From Candidatus Rhodobacter oscarellae (GTDB lineage Bacteria; Pseudomonadota; Alphaproteobacteria; Rhodobacterales; Rhodobacteraceae): a stretch of 64,000 nucleotides of DNA. A program made the position numbers and the translations under genes. Positions 43,719-52,441 of this stretch are shown here, one piece after another; the first letter of the stretch is position 1, and the number at the start of each line of letters is the position of its first letter. Under the pieces are notes generated by a model, which did not search any database, was not told the origin of the DNA, and worked only from the letters and a program-made list of their open reading frames with translations. The DNA is taken from assembly GCF_001078595.1 (NCBI RefSeq), contig NZ_LFTY01000002.1:1508151-1572150 (forward strand). Reading direction: 5' to 3'.

Positions 43719-44267
43719 ATGGCGGATCCATTTATCGCGGAGATCATAATGTTCGGCGGAAATTTTGCACCGCGTTCATGGGCAAATTGTAATGGGCAAC
43801 TGCTACCCATCGCTCAAAACTCCGCTCTGTTTTCGCTTCTCGGCACCAACTATGGCGGCGACGGCCGCACCTCTTTTGCCCTGCCGGACATGCGCGGACG
43901 TGTTCCGATCCATCCCGGCAGTGGACCGGGCCTGAGCAATTATGTACAGGGACATCGTGGCGGAGTTCAGGATGTCATTTTGGATATCAACACGATGCCT
44001 ACGCACAATCACGCCGCGTCAACGACGACGACTGTTCGCGCGCAGGCGGGTACCGGGCAGGTCAACACACCATCAGGAACCGTATTGGCCGGATCGCCAG
44101 ACAATATGTATGGGCTGGCCGCCGATACTGATATGGGGCCCACAGCGGCAACATCGACAACGACGGTAAACAATGCCGGCAACAACCAATCCTTTAGCAA
44201 CGTACAGCCGTGGTGCTCGGTGCGTTTCATCATCGCGTTGCAGGGTGTCTTCCCATCGCGCAGCTAG
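43719..44267 (+). CDS. Phage tail collar-domain protein (MdpB-like)
   Basis: The 182-residue protein starts DPFIAEIIMFGGNFAPRSWANCNGQLLP and continues ALFSLLGTNYGGDGRTSFALPDMRGRVPIHPGSGPG, the standard tail-collar domain found at tail-fibre tips and in secreted microcystin-dependent-like proteins. A HNHAASTTTT Thr-rich segment follows, and the protein ends in RFIIALQGVFPSRS, as these proteins usually do. ATG 43719 has a GGGAAAG ribosome-binding site and matches the conserved start. No capsid, tail-tube or baseplate genes are nearby, so this is a stand-alone cell protein rather than a prophage. It begins an island with small secreted-type proteins. Confidence 0.9.
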   Translation: MADPFIAEIIMFGGNFAPRSWANCNGQLLPIAQNSALFSLLGTNYGGDGRTSFALPDMRGRVPIHPGSGPGLSNYVQGHRGGVQDVILDINTMPTHNHAASTTTTVRAQAGTGQVNTPSGTVLAGSPDNMYGLAADTDMGPTAATSTTTVNNAGNNQSFSNVQPWCSVRFIIALQGVFPSRS

Positions 44268-44278
44268 TCGACCTGCAT

Positions 44279-44300
44279 GGTCCTGGGGCAACCTAGGACC
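44279..44300 (+). other. Intercistronic hairpin with GCAA tetraloop
   Basis: GGTCCTGGG pairs with CCTAGGACC (one G-U pair) around a GCAA loop, a stable GNRA type, 11 bases after the collar-gene stop. There is no U-tract, so it is more likely an mRNA-stabilising or attenuating element than a terminator. Confidence 0.5.
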
Positions 44301-44322
44301 CTTGGAATAAGGAGTGTCAGAT

Positions 44323-44766
44323 ATGGCAGAGAAAACAGGTCTAAGCCGCCGTACCTTCTTGGCAGCAAACGCTGCCGTGGCCGCGGCTGCTGCTGTCCCC
44401 GTACAGGCGTCCGCCTGCGCCAGCAAAGGCGCGCACAGCGCCGGAATTTCTTGGGAAACAGTAACAAGCGATCAAATGGCCAAGCTTATTGGCGACCGCT
44501 TTCGGATCAACTCCCCGGATACCGGCGAACTGGTCCTGAAGCTGGTGGGCGTTGAACCGATAAACTCCGGCCCCGACCGCCCGGCGCACTTGCCAAGAGC
44601 CGAAGGCGTTGTTGCGGTCTTCGACAGCCCCGACAAAAACCCGGTGGTTGAATGCGGCTGCGGTATCTATCGCGTAAGCCATGCGCGCCTAGGCGCGGCC
44701 GATCTCTACATGGGGCCAAGCCCGCTGCGGCGCGGTGGCCATGTAGTCGAGATGGTCCTAAACTAA
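44323..44766 (+). CDS. Small Tat-exported protein related to the gene at 45302
   Basis: The 147-residue protein starts with a twin-arginine signal (LSRRTFLAANAAVAAAAAVPVQA) with a cysteine shortly after it (SACAS), so it would be exported folded and might be lipidated or cleaved. ATG 44323 is preferred because an AAGGAG ribosome-binding site precedes it. The rest (from WETVTSDQMAKLIGDRFRI) resembles the 112-residue product at 45302-45640: both have RDxFR near the start, a hydrophobic LxLxxV strand, YRVSH or YALSH, LGAADLYMGP or LGTMQVYMSP, and a C-terminal VxxN. The family may be the uncharacterised DUF6916 group seen near collar proteins, by recollection. Confidence 0.75.
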   Translation: MAEKTGLSRRTFLAANAAVAAAAAVPVQASACASKGAHSAGISWETVTSDQMAKLIGDRFRINSPDTGELVLKLVGVEPINSGPDRPAHLPRAEGVVAVFDSPDKNPVVECGCGIYRVSHARLGAADLYMGPSPLRRGGHVVEMVLN

Positions 44767-44776
44767 ACCAGAACTT

Positions 44777-44800
44777 CCCCCACCTGCATTCGGGTGGGGG
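44777..44800 (+). other. GC hairpin after the Tat-protein gene
   Basis: CCCCCACC (44777-44784) pairs perfectly with GGTGGGGG (44793-44800) with an 8-base loop, 10 bases after the stop codon and 19 before the next ATG. It lacks a U-tract and overlaps the region where the GNAT gene's ribosome-binding site would lie, so it could reduce its translation. Confidence 0.5.
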
Positions 44801-44819
44801 GACCAATTGCGGGCGAAAC

Positions 44820-45323
44820 ATGAAGACCGAGACCGTTTCCTTCCGCGTGATCCACAACAAGGATCAGGAATTCCTGTTTCAGCTCTACGCCAGCACCCGC
44901 GCCCAAGAGATGGCGCAGGTTCCTTGGGACAACCAGGCCAAGGACGAGTTCCTGCGCAGCCAATTCAAGGCCCAGACTGAAGGCTACTCCGCGACCTATC
45001 TGCGCGCGGTGCATCGTATCATTCAAGTTGGCGAGTCTGACATCGGTCGGATGATCGTCGACCGGCAGGACGAATGCCTGCGCCTGATTGACTTATCGAT
45101 TGCCCCCTTCTGGCGACGCCGAGGCATCGGGACCGGAATCGTGCAAAGCCTGATGCAGGAAGCAGACGGCGGGAAAGTCCCGATGCGACTTGCGGTGTTT
45201 ACCTTCAGCCCGGCGCTGGCCCTTTACACCCGGCTTGGCTTTCGAAAGATCGGTGAAATGCCGCACCGGTCCGAGATGGAATGGCGGCCGCCCAGCCTAG
45301 GTCAGTTGAAAACGACCTCGTAA
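44820..45323 (+). CDS. GNAT-family N-acetyltransferase
   Basis: The 167-residue protein has the acetyl-CoA-binding motif A in LIDLSIAPFWRRRGIGTGIVQSLMQEA (the RRRGIGTG pyrophosphate loop) and a C-terminal LAVFTFSPALALYTRLGFRKIGEMPHRSEMEW, a strand and helix typical of GNAT enzymes. The acceptor is unknown. ATG 44820 is the first start giving a normal N-terminus; longer forms read into the preceding gene. It lies between the two related small proteins, and its 3' end overlaps the convergent one by 22 bp. Confidence 0.85.
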   Translation: MKTETVSFRVIHNKDQEFLFQLYASTRAQEMAQVPWDNQAKDEFLRSQFKAQTEGYSATYLRAVHRIIQVGESDIGRMIVDRQDECLRLIDLSIAPFWRRRGIGTGIVQSLMQEADGGKVPMRLAVFTFSPALALYTRLGFRKIGEMPHRSEMEWRPPSLGQLKTTS

Positions 45324-45640
45324 AGCGTGCTCGTGGCGTCTTGGCGAAAGGGCGACATGTATACCTGCATCGTCCCCAGCGTATCATGACTCAGCGCATA
45401 AATTGTTGGGTCCAGGACGGGTTCTCGGGGGCCCTCTAGAGTCAAGGCGAACGCCTTTTTCGCCGGAATTTCAACCCCTTCAACAACAACCTTGGTGTCG
45501 CGAACACCCGAATTCTCAAAAATCTTGATGTTGTCGAGCGTCAGTTCAATAGTCTGACTCCCGACGGCGACCCTGAATGTGTCTCTTACTAAGGGCTTAA
45601 ATATGTCTTCACTTGCCCTCGCGACGTTAAACTTGTTCAC
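45302..45640 (-). CDS. Small protein related to the Tat protein at 44323
   Basis: The 112-residue protein has no signal peptide. It shows a beta-rich pattern: DIFKPLVRDTFRVAVGSQTIELTLDNIKIF, then FALTLEGPREPVLDPTIYALSHDTLGTMQVYMSPFRQDATSTLYEVVFN. It shares several aligned features with the C-terminal part of the product at 44323. Such proteins often accompany tail-collar genes and may belong to the uncharacterised DUF6916 family (from memory). The function is unknown. It overlaps the 3' end of the GNAT gene tail to tail. Confidence 0.75.
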   Translation of the reverse strand: MNKFNVARASEDIFKPLVRDTFRVAVGSQTIELTLDNIKIFENSGVRDTKVVVEGVEIPAKKAFALTLEGPREPVLDPTIYALSHDTLGTMQVYMSPFRQDATSTLYEVVFN

Positions 45641-45861
45641 TAATTGCTCCGTGTCAACGTTATGCTCCGGGATTTCGGCCAGATTAAGCCGATTCCAACC
45701 CCATGCGAGTCTTTACAACATATTAAGAATCCGTTTACTTTTGCAACGCGTTATCAACTGTGGATAGCGTCAGGTTTCGATAATGATCTCTGGGCCCGGT
45801 GGGTGGGCCGCTTCGTCAAAGCAAGTTACCAAGTTACACAACCGGCTCAGGGGGGCCACAC

Positions 45862-46884
45862 ATGAGTTTACAACCAACTTTTATCGTCGAGTATACTGGA
45901 ACCGCGCCAGCAGGCACCGCCGGGGGGAACGCCCAGACGCTGACGCTTTTTTCGGCGAAGCTTGATATTACTTTCGGTGCGTTCCAACTCATCGAATTTG
46001 ATGACCGGGCTCCCGGCGACAATGATACGTTATGGACCTATGGCGAAACCATTACGGAACACTCAGGTGTTTCGATCGCACCGCCGCTCGGCGCCAATGA
46101 CATTGCAGATTATTTCGGCACTATTTCAATTAACGGCACAAACTACCCGATCCTTTACGATTCAGATGGCATGACCGCCAGATACGACATCGTTTTCTTT
46201 GGCCCGAATGCGTCGTTTGATGCGGATTACGCGGTCGCGAATCTCGACATGATCTCGCCTGGCACCGGCGCGGATCAATACAACGCGGGCAATATCTTTA
46301 CCGAGTGTTTCGCCGAAGGCACGCTGATTGAGACCTCGGATGGAAGCATGCCTGTTGAGGCCCTGGAAATCGGCGACATGCTGCGCACCGCAGATGGCGG
46401 CGAAACACGCGTGCTTTGGGTCGGCCATCAGAGCATCTTCCCCCTCTTTGCAGGCGAAAAGGACCAGCCCGTGCGCATCCGCGCCGGCGCCCTGGGCGCG
46501 AACCTGCCCGCCGAGGACCTGATCGTCACCGCCGACCACGCGCTGATGCTCGACGGTTACCTGGTGAATGCCTCCGCCCTGGTGAACCACGAAACGATCG
46601 ACTTTGTGTCTGCTGACGAGATGCCGATGCTGCGGGTCTACCACGTGGAAACCGAGGCGCATGAGGTGATCCTGGCCAATGGCTGCCCGGCGGAAAGCTA
46701 CCTGCCCATGCAGGACCGCGCGAGCTTTGCCAACTACCAGGAATATCTCGACCTCTACGGCGCGGACCGCCTTGTGCACGAGATGAAGGCGCCGCGCATC
46801 TCGTCGCGCCGCCTGCTGCCTGAGAGCATCAAGGCCAAGACCGGCAGCTTGGATCGCAACCGCGGTTTCGCCAAATCGGCCTAG
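45862..46884 (+). CDS. Hint-domain protein, first copy
   Basis: The 340-residue protein has a variable N-terminal part of about 150 residues (FIVEYTGTAPAGTAGGNAQTL..., acidic, beta-rich). A Hint (hedgehog/intein) domain follows, starting at CFAEGTLIETSDG, where the Cys would begin the splice or cleavage reaction. The second block is LIVTADHALMLDGYLVNA with the conserved His. The end is HEVILANGCPAESYL and a basic tail. In rhodobacters such proteins are usually secreted by type I systems without an N-terminal signal. ATG 45862 has a GGGG ribosome-binding site. The C-terminal half is nearly identical to that of the next gene. Confidence 0.85.
   Translation: MSLQPTFIVEYTGTAPAGTAGGNAQTLTLFSAKLDITFGAFQLIEFDDRAPGDNDTLWTYGETITEHSGVSIAPPLGANDIADYFGTISINGTNYPILYDSDGMTARYDIVFFGPNASFDADYAVANLDMISPGTGADQYNAGNIFTECFAEGTLIETSDGSMPVEALEIGDMLRTADGGETRVLWVGHQSIFPLFAGEKDQPVRIRAGALGANLPAEDLIVTADHALMLDGYLVNASALVNHETIDFVSADEMPMLRVYHVETEAHEVILANGCPAESYLPMQDRASFANYQEYLDLYGADRLVHEMKAPRISSRRLLPESIKAKTGSLDRNRGFAKSA
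46453..46820 (+). repeat. 368-bp direct repeat, copy 1 (Hint C-terminal coding region)
   Basis: This segment, from GGCGAAAAGG to GCCTGCTGCC, matches 47675-48042 at an offset of 1222 bp with about 15 mismatches by eye, most of them in the first half. The flanking parts of the two genes are not similar at this level. It points to recent gene conversion or tandem duplication with exchange of the N-terminal parts. Confidence 0.9.
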
Positions 46885-46891
46885 AAACAGA

Positions 46892-46911
46892 GCGCGCGCC
46901 AAGGCGCGCGC
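46892..46911 (+). terminator. GC hairpin after the first Hint gene
   Basis: GCGCGCGCC-AA-GGCGCGCGC is a perfect 9-bp inverted repeat seven bases after the stop codon, with no U-tract. It probably ends or stabilises the transcript. Behind it, AT-rich DNA (about 46965-47050) with the palindrome AACGTTAACGTT (46966-46977) likely holds the promoter of the second Hint gene. Confidence 0.5.
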
Positions 46912-47083
46912 AGCCTGCTCTCCCAAGCGTCGGCGCCCTGCGCGCCCCTCCCTCCTCCAATCACAAACGTTAACGTTACGCTTGCTAAAAGAATAAATTT
47001 AGCTTATCAATCTTGTGTTTTTAATTAGTTAGCTGGCCGACTTTTAACAAGAGGCCATGCTGTACGTTTGTGGAGTTAACGAT

Positions 47084-48106
47084 ATGCCCGATTTAGTTGT
47101 TACTGCTTACGTCCAGGCGGATAGTTCTGGGGGAAGAGTTCCTCAAGATGGTTCGCTGTCAATCGCAGGGGGTGCCTCAGTTCGGAAGTTTCCAACCGAC
47201 CGAACGGGCAATCTTAATGATGACGAAGGGAACAATGATGGCGACTGGACCTACGGCGAAACGCTAATCGATACTGATTCAGTTCCAAACGATCCGTGGT
47301 TTTTTGCCGACCCGGCCAACAATGATGGTGCATTCCAAGCGCAATTCGTCGGAACGATTACGTTTGGTGGGCACACCTACCCTGTTTTGTACCCGGGCGG
47401 AGCAGATGGCCATTTCGTGCTTTTCTACGATGTCCCTGGCGGGCCAACTGGCGGGGATGCCGCCGATGCATGGTTCGCCGCTACGGGCACCAGTTCCTTC
47501 ACCGTCAACGACACAACGTTCACCGAGTGCTTTGCCCAAGGGACAAAGATCGCGGTGCAAGGGGGGGAAGTGCTGGTCGAGCACTTGTCACAAGGAGATC
47601 TGCTTCAAACCGGCGATGGGCATTATGTATCGGTCCTCTGGGTCGGGTATCAGGATGTCTTCCCAGCTTTGGCGGGCGAAAAGGACCAGCCCGTGCGCAT
47701 CCGCGCCGGTGCCCTGGGCGCCAACATGCCCTCCGAGGACCTGATCGTCACCGCCGACCACGCGCTGATGCTGGACGGCTACCTGGTGAATGCCTCCGCC
47801 CTGGTGAACCACGACACGATTGATTTCGTCTCCGCCGACGAGATGCCGACGCTGCGGGTCTACCACGTGGAAACCGAGGCGCATGAGGTAATCCTGGCCA
47901 ATGGCTGCCCGGCGGAAAGCTACCTGCCCATGCGGGACCGCGCGAGCTTTGCCAACTACCAGGAATATCTCGACCTCTACGGCGCGGACCGCCTTGTGCA
48001 CGAGATGAAGGCGCCGCGCATCTCGTCGCGCCGCCTGCTGCCCATGCGGATCAAGACGATGCTGGGCCTCGACAAAGCCGACGCGCCCGAACGGGTTGTT
48101 GCCTAA
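47084..48106 (+). CDS. Hint-domain protein, second copy
   Basis: A 340-residue protein with the same layout and the same length as the first copy. The N-terminal part of about 150 residues (DLVVTAYVQADSSGGRVPQDGSLS...DWTYGETLIDTDS) differs, though the GDWTYGETL piece echoes TLWTYGETI in the first. The Hint domain begins CFAQGTKIAVQGGEVLVEHL and continues LIVTADHALMLDG. ATG 47084 has a GGAG ribosome-binding site. No type I secretion genes are in the window. The variable head with constant Hint tail suggests cleavage of one of several presented heads. Confidence 0.85.
   Translation: MPDLVVTAYVQADSSGGRVPQDGSLSIAGGASVRKFPTDRTGNLNDDEGNNDGDWTYGETLIDTDSVPNDPWFFADPANNDGAFQAQFVGTITFGGHTYPVLYPGGADGHFVLFYDVPGGPTGGDAADAWFAATGTSSFTVNDTTFTECFAQGTKIAVQGGEVLVEHLSQGDLLQTGDGHYVSVLWVGYQDVFPALAGEKDQPVRIRAGALGANMPSEDLIVTADHALMLDGYLVNASALVNHDTIDFVSADEMPTLRVYHVETEAHEVILANGCPAESYLPMRDRASFANYQEYLDLYGADRLVHEMKAPRISSRRLLPMRIKTMLGLDKADAPERVVA
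47675..48042 (+). repeat. 368-bp direct repeat, copy 2 (Hint C-terminal coding region)
   Basis: Partner of 46453-46820. The last 170 bases of the two copies differ at only about two positions, while the upstream half has more third-position changes. Confidence 0.9.
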
Positions 48107-48133
48107 CGCCCCCCGCGCTCTTACCCTCGGGCC

Positions 48134-48472
48134 ATGACCCGAGAAGAGCTCAACGCGATCTGTGAAACCCTGCCAGGGGCGGAGGTCTCTGACCCCTGGG
48201 GCGGCGGGCATGACGCGTGGAAGGTCGGCGGCAAGATGTTCGCCTGCATTGGGACGCATACGCCGGGGATCGCGGTCAAGACCGCCTCGACCGACGACGC
48301 AGCGCATCTGATCGACCTTGGGATCGCGCAGAAAGCACCCTATTTCCACGCCTCCTGGGTGCTGCTCCCCTGGGAGGCCGAACCGGAGGAGGCGCAGCAT
48401 CGGATCGAGACGTCCTATGGCTTGATCCGCTCCAAGCTGCCAAAGAAGGTGCAGGCCACGCTGGGCGCGTGA
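48134..48472 (+). CDS. MmcQ/YjbR-family protein
   Basis: The 112-residue protein has the family pattern ICETLPGAEVSDPWGGGHDAWKVGGKMFACIG at the start, then a hydrophobic core VKTASTDDAAHLIDLG and a C-terminal helix IRSKLPKKVQATLGA. The fold is the double-wing MmcQ/YjbR type, whose members bind DNA or nucleotides in a few cases; the function of most is unknown. It lies 28 bp after the second Hint gene. It is followed by a run of ten G residues (48477-48486) before the convergent CoxE-like gene. Confidence 0.87.
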   Translation: MTREELNAICETLPGAEVSDPWGGGHDAWKVGGKMFACIGTHTPGIAVKTASTDDAAHLIDLGIAQKAPYFHASWVLLPWEAEPEEAQHRIETSYGLIRSKLPKKVQATLGA

Positions 48473-48530
48473 GCCAGGGGGGGGGGCACCAGGTTGCCGC
48501 CCGAACTGCGCGCCGAACATGGACCAGCCC

Positions 48531-49886
48531 TCAATCCCGGGCTTGCTTCGCCCCCGCTACAAGCCTGGCGCCGATATCCTTGGCCGAGGAGAGGCCGCGC
48601 GCGGGCGCGGGTGTCAGTTGTTCGATGGCCGGCTCCGGGTGGCCCCGCGCCATACGGGCCTTTTCGCCCACATCCCCCGCGTCCGAGATCGCTTGGGCCA
48701 AAGCCTCAAGCGAGGCGATGTTATGCCCCGCCCGCAGGCTGTCCACATGCGGCAGCATCGCCTGGATGCCCTGCGCGCGCGGCGCGAACCCGTCAAAGCG
48801 CAGCAGCGGGTTCAGCCAGATCACCCGCCGGGCAGAGAGCCGCAGCCGCTCCATCTCTTTGCCCAGCAGCGCCGCGTCGTCCCGATCCAAACCGTCCGTG
48901 ATCAAAAGGACCACCGCCCCCTGCCCCATCACGCGCCGCGACCAATCCCGGTTGAACGCGCGCAGGCAGCGCCCGATGCGGGTGCCGCCCTCCCAGTCCT
49001 GCGCCTCTGCCCCCGCCGCGGCCAACGCCGCGTCCACATCCCGGGCCGCCAAATGCCGCGTGATGTTGGTGAGCCGCGTGCCAAAGGTGAAGGCATGCAC
49101 TTTCGCCCAGCCCGCGCCCTTTTGGTTGGAGACCGCGTGCAAAAAGTGCAGCACCAGGCGCGAGTATTGCGACATTGACCCCGAGATGTCGCAGAGCGTG
49201 ATCAGGTTCGGCCAGCGCTCGGTGCGGTTCTTGGTGGCGAATTCGGTAATCTCCCCGCCGCGCCGCATCGCGTGGCGCATCGTGCCGCGCCAATCGGGGT
49301 GGCGGCCATGCATGGCCGCGATCCTGCGGCGGGATTGGAGCGGCTTGACCGGCAATGTAAGGCGCGCCAGCATCCGCTTCGCCTCGGCCACCTCGGCGCT
49401 GCTCATCTGTTCAAAATCCAGCGTGCGGAGGCGTTCCTCGGTAGAGGCCGTCTGTGAGGCGTCGATCTGGATCGCGATGTCCTCGCCCGGCGTCTCCACC
49501 TCGGGCGCCTCCTGCGCGACCCCGTCCAGCAGCGCCTCGGCGGCGCGTTTCTCTGCGGCCTTGGCCGAGCGTTCCTCCTGCACGCCGCGGATCGCCGGCA
49601 GCATCGCCGCCATCATATGCTCCATATAGCGCGGATCGCGCCAGAAGAGCCGGAAGATCTGCGCGAACACCGCCCGGTGCTCGGGCCGGGAGACAAAGCA
49701 AGCCTGCAGCGTGTGGTAGAAATCCTGCCGCGAGGTGAAGCCCACAGCCTCCACCGCCCGGATCGCGTCCAGCACCCGCCCCGGTCCGACTGGCAGCCCC
49801 GCCTTGCGCAGGGCGCGGGCGAACCAGGTGATGTTCTGGCTGAGCTTTGGGTTGTCGGGCAGGTGCAGGTGATGCGTCTCAGTCAT
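48531..49886 (-). CDS. CoxE-like VWA-domain protein
   Basis: The 451-residue cytoplasmic protein has a helical N-terminal half and a C-terminal von Willebrand factor A domain with the metal-ion-adhesion motif DISGSMSQYS, the Thr region HAFTFGTRLTNITRHL and VVLLITDGLDRDD. Such proteins form a module with a MoxR ATPase and insert or mature metallocofactors, for example in CO dehydrogenase. Here the MoxR gene is directly upstream, with the same direction and about 70 bp apart. No Mo-hydroxylase genes are in the window, so the target is unknown. ATG 49886 is preferred over the adjoining GTG. Confidence 0.88.
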   Translation of the reverse strand: MTETHHLHLPDNPKLSQNITWFARALRKAGLPVGPGRVLDAIRAVEAVGFTSRQDFYHTLQACFVSRPEHRAVFAQIFRLFWRDPRYMEHMMAAMLPAIRGVQEERSAKAAEKRAAEALLDGVAQEAPEVETPGEDIAIQIDASQTASTEERLRTLDFEQMSSAEVAEAKRMLARLTLPVKPLQSRRRIAAMHGRHPDWRGTMRHAMRRGGEITEFATKNRTERWPNLITLCDISGSMSQYSRLVLHFLHAVSNQKGAGWAKVHAFTFGTRLTNITRHLAARDVDAALAAAGAEAQDWEGGTRIGRCLRAFNRDWSRRVMGQGAVVLLITDGLDRDDAALLGKEMERLRLSARRVIWLNPLLRFDGFAPRAQGIQAMLPHVDSLRAGHNIASLEALAQAISDAGDVGEKARMARGHPEPAIEQLTPAPARGLSSAKDIGARLVAGAKQARD

Positions 49887-49956
49887 CACCGCAACCGTCC
49901 GGTCCAGTTTCGCGCACAGGAAGGCGTATTTTTGACAAGGTGAAGCATGGGGCCGG

Positions 49957-50868
49957 TCACGCCGCCGAGAGGTCTGATTTCACCTCATCCAGCAGGCGCT
50001 TGGCCTCCGAGCCCTGGATCTGTGCGATGTCGTCCTGATACTTCAGGATCGCGCCGAGCGTGTCGGCGATGGTCTCGGGCGACATCTCGACCACGTCCAG
50101 CGCCAGCAGGCATTTCGCCCAGTCGATGGTCTCGGCCACGCCGGGTTTCTTGAACAGGTCCTCGGTGCGTAGGCGCTGCACGAAGGCCACGATCTCTTGG
50201 CTGAGCGCGGCGGCGGCCTCGGGCACGCGGGCGTTTAAGATCTCCATCTCGCGCTCAAAGCTGGGGTAGTCCACCCAGTGATAGAGGCAGCGGCGCTTGA
50301 GCGCGTCATGCACCTCGCGGGTGCGGTTCGACGTCAGGATCACGATGGGCGGCTCAGGCGCCTTCACGGGTCCCAGCTCGGGGATCGTGACCTGGAAGTC
50401 GCTAAGCGCCTCCAGCAGGAACGCCTCAAACGGCTCGTCGGTGCGGTCCAGCTCGTCGATCAGCAGAACCGGCGGGCCCTCGGGCTGCGGGCGCATCGCC
50501 TGCAAAAGCGGGCGCTCGATCAGGTAATCCTCAGTAAAGAGCTCGGCCTTAAGCGCGCCGCGCTCCGCGCCCCCGGTGGCCTCGGCCGTGCGGATCGCGA
50601 TCATCTGCTCGGCGAAGTTCCATTCATAGACCGCGCTGGACGCGTCTAGCCCTTCGTAGCATTGCAGCCGGATCAGCTTGCGCCCCAGAGCGGCGGCGAT
50701 GGCCTTGGCGATCTCGGTCTTGCCGACCCCGGCCTCGCCCTCCAGGAACAGCGGCCGGCCCAGGCGCAGCGCCAGGAAGACCACCGTGGCCAAGGCGCGC
50801 CCGCAGACATAATCCTGCCCCGCCAGCGCGGCCTGCACATCCTCGATCCCGCTGATCTGTCCCGCCAC
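49957..50868 (-). CDS. MoxR-family AAA+ ATPase
   Basis: The 303-residue ATPase has Walker A LEGEAGVGKTE, Walker B PVLLIDELDRTDEPFEAFLLEALSDF, sensor 1 VILTSNRTREVHDALKRR and the arginine finger in the same stretch. It works as a hexameric chaperone together with the VWA protein downstream, as CoxD/CoxE-type pairs do in metalloenzyme maturation. The two form an operon. The target enzyme is not visible nearby. The start at ATG 50868 precedes the conserved helix ISGIEDVQAALAGQDYVCG. Confidence 0.92.
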   Translation of the reverse strand: MAGQISGIEDVQAALAGQDYVCGRALATVVFLALRLGRPLFLEGEAGVGKTEIAKAIAAALGRKLIRLQCYEGLDASSAVYEWNFAEQMIAIRTAEATGGAERGALKAELFTEDYLIERPLLQAMRPQPEGPPVLLIDELDRTDEPFEAFLLEALSDFQVTIPELGPVKAPEPPIVILTSNRTREVHDALKRRCLYHWVDYPSFEREMEILNARVPEAAAALSQEIVAFVQRLRTEDLFKKPGVAETIDWAKCLLALDVVEMSPETIADTLGAILKYQDDIAQIQGSEAKRLLDEVKSDLSAA

Positions 50869-51035
50869 GTCACGCTCCTACCACTCGCCAGCTTTCAGTT
50901 GGGCATGTCGTACCGGGGCGGTCAAGCGCCAGTTTCGCCTGCCCTTCCTGGCGCGATCGGCTATCGTTGCACGGCGATTGCAATGCGGCGCGCAATATGC
51001 TTTAAGCTTAAAGTAAATCCGAGGAGACCGCCCCA

Positions 51036-52256
51036 ATGAACATCCACCCCGACCTGAAACCCAAAGACGCGCCCGATCTGGCGAGCTTCAATTGGGACGA
51101 CCCGTTCCTGCTGGAGGACCAGCTGACCGAGGACGAGCGCATGCTACGCGACGGGGCGCGCGCCTTTGCGGATGCGAACCTGCAGCCGCGCGTCACCGAG
51201 GCCTTCGGCCAAGAAACCGTCGCGCCAGAGCTTTTCCCGCTGATGGGCGAGGCCGGGCTTTTGGGCACCACCATCCCAGAGCAATACGGCGGGCTGGGCG
51301 CGGGCTATGTGACCTATGGCCTGGTCGCGCGCGAGGTTGACCGCATCGACAGCGGGTACCGCTCGATGATGTCGGTTCAGTCCAGCCTGGTGATGTACCC
51401 CATCTACGCCTATGGCTCCGAAGAGCAGCGCCAGAAATACCTGCCCGGCCTGGCCAGCGGGCAGCTGATCGGCTGCTTTGGGCTGACCGAACCCGACGCG
51501 GGCAGCGACCCCGGCGGGATGAAGACCACCGCCAAGAAGGTGCAGGGCGGCTATGTTCTGAACGGCGCCAAGATGTGGATCTCGAACGCGCCCATAGCGG
51601 ATGTCTTCGTGGTCTGGGCGAAGTCGGAGGAGCATGGCGGCAAGATCCGCGGCTTCGTGCTTGAGAAGGGCGCCGAGGGGCTGAGCGCGCCGAAGATCGA
51701 GGGCAAGCTGAGCCTGCGCGCCTCGGTCACCGGCGAGATTGTGATGAAGGATGTCAGCGTCGGCGAGGACGCCCTGCTGCCCAATGTCGAGGGGCTCAAA
51801 GGGCCCTTTGGCTGCCTGAACCGCGCACGCTACGGCATCAGCTGGGGCGCTATGGGCGTGGCCGAGAACTGCTGGTTCGCGGCGCGCCAATACGGCCTGG
51901 ACCGCAAGCAGTTTGGCAAACCCCTGGCGCAGACGCAGCTCTTTCAGAAAAAGCTCGCCGATATGCAAAGCGAGATCGCGCTGGGGCTTCAGGCCAGCCT
52001 GCGCGTTGGGCGGCTGATGGACGAGGCCCGCGCCGCGCCCGAGATGATCTCTATCGTCAAGCGCAACAATTGCGGCAAGGCGTTGGACATCGCGCGCCTG
52101 GCCCGCGACATGCATGGCGGCAATGGCATCCAGCAGGACTTCCACGTGATGCGGCACATGATGAACATGGAGACCGTGAACACCTATGAAGGCACCCACG
52201 ACGTGCACGCGCTGATCCTGGGGCGGTCGCAAACGGGTCTGCAGGCGTTCTTTTAG
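51036..52256 (+). CDS. gcdH: Glutaryl-CoA dehydrogenase
   Basis: The 406-residue flavoenzyme of the acyl-CoA dehydrogenase family oxidises and decarboxylates glutaryl-CoA to crotonyl-CoA in lysine, tryptophan and glutarate catabolism. Diagnostic segments are [19 protein letters not shown] (FAD/substrate loop), [62 protein letters not shown] and the catalytic base Glu in [19 protein letters not shown]. The GAGGAG ribosome-binding site and the following rho-independent terminator show it is a single-gene unit. Confidence 0.93.
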   Translation: MNIHPDLKPKDAPDLASFNWDDPFLLEDQLTEDERMLRDGARAFADANLQPRVTEAFGQETVAPELFPLMGEAGLLGTTIPEQYGGLGAGYVTYGLVAREVDRIDSGYRSMMSVQSSLVMYPIYAYGSEEQRQKYLPGLASGQLIGCFGLTEPDAGSDPGGMKTTAKKVQGGYVLNGAKMWISNAPIADVFVVWAKSEEHGGKIRGFVLEKGAEGLSAPKIEGKLSLRASVTGEIVMKDVSVGEDALLPNVEGLKGPFGCLNRARYGISWGAMGVAENCWFAARQYGLDRKQFGKPLAQTQLFQKKLADMQSEIALGLQASLRVGRLMDEARAAPEMISIVKRNNCGKALDIARLARDMHGGNGIQQDFHVMRHMMNMETVNTYEGTHDVHALILGRSQTGLQAFF

Positions 52257-52309
52257 GCCCCGAGAGGCGCGGCCATAGCCCGCGCCAACCGTTTCGAATG
52301 TGGAAACAA

Positions 52310-52342
52310 TGAGGCAATCTGGGAGGATTGCCTCAAATTTTT
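52310..52342 (+). terminator. Rho-independent terminator of gcdH
   Basis: TGAGGCAATC (52310-52319) pairs perfectly with GATTGCCTCA (52326-52335) around a 6-base loop and is followed by AATTTTT. It lies 54 bases after the gcdH stop codon. Confidence 0.92.
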
Positions 52343-52441
52343 CATGCAATGAACCTTTCAAGGCCCTGCGCCGGTCCTGTTAGTGGCCGTTTTCTTCACC
52401 AATGTCGTCCAGAATGGGCGATAACCCGTGAGGACGAAGGC

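Noticed and set aside
43719-44267. Prophage indicated by the tail-collar protein
   Set aside because: No capsid, portal, terminase, tail or integrase genes lie nearby. Collar-domain proteins of this type are also common outside phages.
48477-48486. Run of ten G residues as a phase-variation tract
   Set aside because: It lies between the 3' ends of two convergent genes, outside any promoter or coding frame, so length changes would have no evident effect.
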